DNA of 64,000 bases from Stakelama pacifica (GTDB taxonomy: Bacteria > Pseudomonadota > Alphaproteobacteria > Sphingomonadales > Sphingomonadaceae), in contig NZ_SNWD01000002.1 in the NCBI RefSeq assembly GCF_004361835.1, forward strand, positions 310,001 through 374,000, given 5' to 3'. Positions 63,665-64,000 of this stretch are shown here, one piece after another (positions within the stretch are counted from its first letter, which is position 1; each line of letters opens with the position of its first letter). A program made the position numbers and the translations under genes. Below the pieces are notes generated by a model that was not told where the DNA came from, did no database searches, and saw nothing but the letters and a program-made list of their open reading frames with translations.

Positions 63665-64000
63665 CAGTCGCGCTTCAACGGGTCGAGCGCGCTGCGGCGG
63701 GTTTTGGGCGAGGCGGCGCGAGTGACGGGAACGCTCGCGTCGCGGGCGACGCTGCGCATCGGGGCAGCGCCCGCAACCTCGGGCATGGCGCCCGCGATGC
63801 GGCGAAGTTCGGCAATCCGGTTGCCGGTATCGGGATGGGTCGAAAACATGCTGTCGCCCTTACCCCGGGAAATGCCGGGAATGATATAGAGTTGCGACGT
63901 TGCCGGAATCCGCTCGGCCACCGGGTTGCGCACCCGTGCCGCCCCGCGATGCAGCTTTTCGAGCGCGGAGGCGAGCGCGAGCGGCTTTCCCGAAATCTCG
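63664..64000 (-). CDS. htpX: M48-family metallopeptidase (HtpX-like), C-terminal part (5' end outside window)
   Basis: C-terminal 111 residues of a zinc metallopeptidase of the HtpX group. EISGKPLALASALEKLHRGA, then SQLYIIPGISRGKGDSMFSTHPDTGNRIAEL, is the conserved tail that packs near the active site, with the STHP-x-x-x-x-R motif. The HEXXH site lies outside the window. HtpX degrades misfolded membrane proteins from the cytoplasmic side. The last 40 residues are a basic low-complexity tail. It is translationally coupled to rsmB. Confidence 0.88.
   Translation of the reverse strand, partial: EISGKPLALASALEKLHRGAARVRNPVAERIPATSQLYIIPGISRGKGDSMFSTHPDTGNRIAELRRIAGAMPEVAGAAPMRSVARDASVPVTRAASPKTRRSALDPLKRD

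Overview
The window is a dense, GC-rich chromosomal segment from an alphaproteobacterium, most probably of the Sphingomonadales (Sphingomonas-like). The basis is a yellow-carotenoid cluster (crtY-crtI-crtB), COQ7-type ubiquinone hydroxylase, an Atm1-type ABC exporter, frequent GTG/TTG starts with 1-4 base overlaps between genes, an alphaproteobacterial LexA-type box, and many small secreted proteins of the kind common in sphingomonads. The genus is not proven. I saw no rRNA, tRNA, CRISPR array, complete insertion sequence or prophage.

Bases 1-9600: the end of an S41 protease, dsbB and coq7; a DNA-repair block (a radical SAM protein under a LexA-like box, a hemerythrin protein and a DUF4130-UdgX fusion); an Fe(II) oxygenase-like gene; DUF1810; ung; a small K+ channel-like protein; a diguanylate cyclase; and an HTH protein. 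Bases 9700-12040: a YjdM-like gene, a ParD-like antitoxin remnant, a DUF4160/DUF2442 pair and a degenerate tyrosine recombinase abutting thiC. This is the clearest small horizontally acquired patch, and it is visibly richer in A+T. Bases 12040-19460: thiC with a TPP riboswitch, a flavodoxin, a MarR regulator divergent from a membrane protein across two palindromes, MipA/OmpV, DUF2141 and a sterol desaturase-like gene, and darcynin divergent from a TetR regulator. Bases 19500-28160: a ParS/ParT-like (Xre/RES) toxin-antitoxin pair, a secreted esterase, a membrane-tethered LuxR-HTH/DUF4019 protein, a methyltransferase, two peptidases, palindromic intergenic repeats and an SDR.

Bases 28290-33620 hold crtY and crtI, then an SDR and a LOG-family gene, then crtB, which is translationally coupled to the LOG gene. 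Bases 33620-41960: small membrane and secreted proteins, an Atm1-type exporter, a hairpin-rich intergenic region of about 370 bases (possible structured RNA), an M3 peptidase, a lipoprotein, recQ and a DUF442 phosphatase. Bases 42350-45770: a complex palindromic element, a sigma-54-driven glnK-amt operon, and a ccdAB toxin-antitoxin pair. Bases 45776-58223: tldD, a zinc-finger protein, an orphan ABC ATPase, an esterase, nadB, an Na+/H+ antiporter, a class A beta-lactamase lipoprotein, a repeat cluster, polA and a flippase. Bases 58290-64000, minus strand: M48 peptidase, rsmB, rpe, heparinase-like gene and purH.

The most interesting candidates are the SOS-like radical SAM/UdgX repair module, whose transcript may be leaderless; the hairpin-rich region upstream of the M3 peptidase; the two toxin-antitoxin modules, with a CcdB lacking the usual C-terminal Trp; and the acquired patch at the thiC 3' end. 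None can be shown from sequence reading alone to be a new system.
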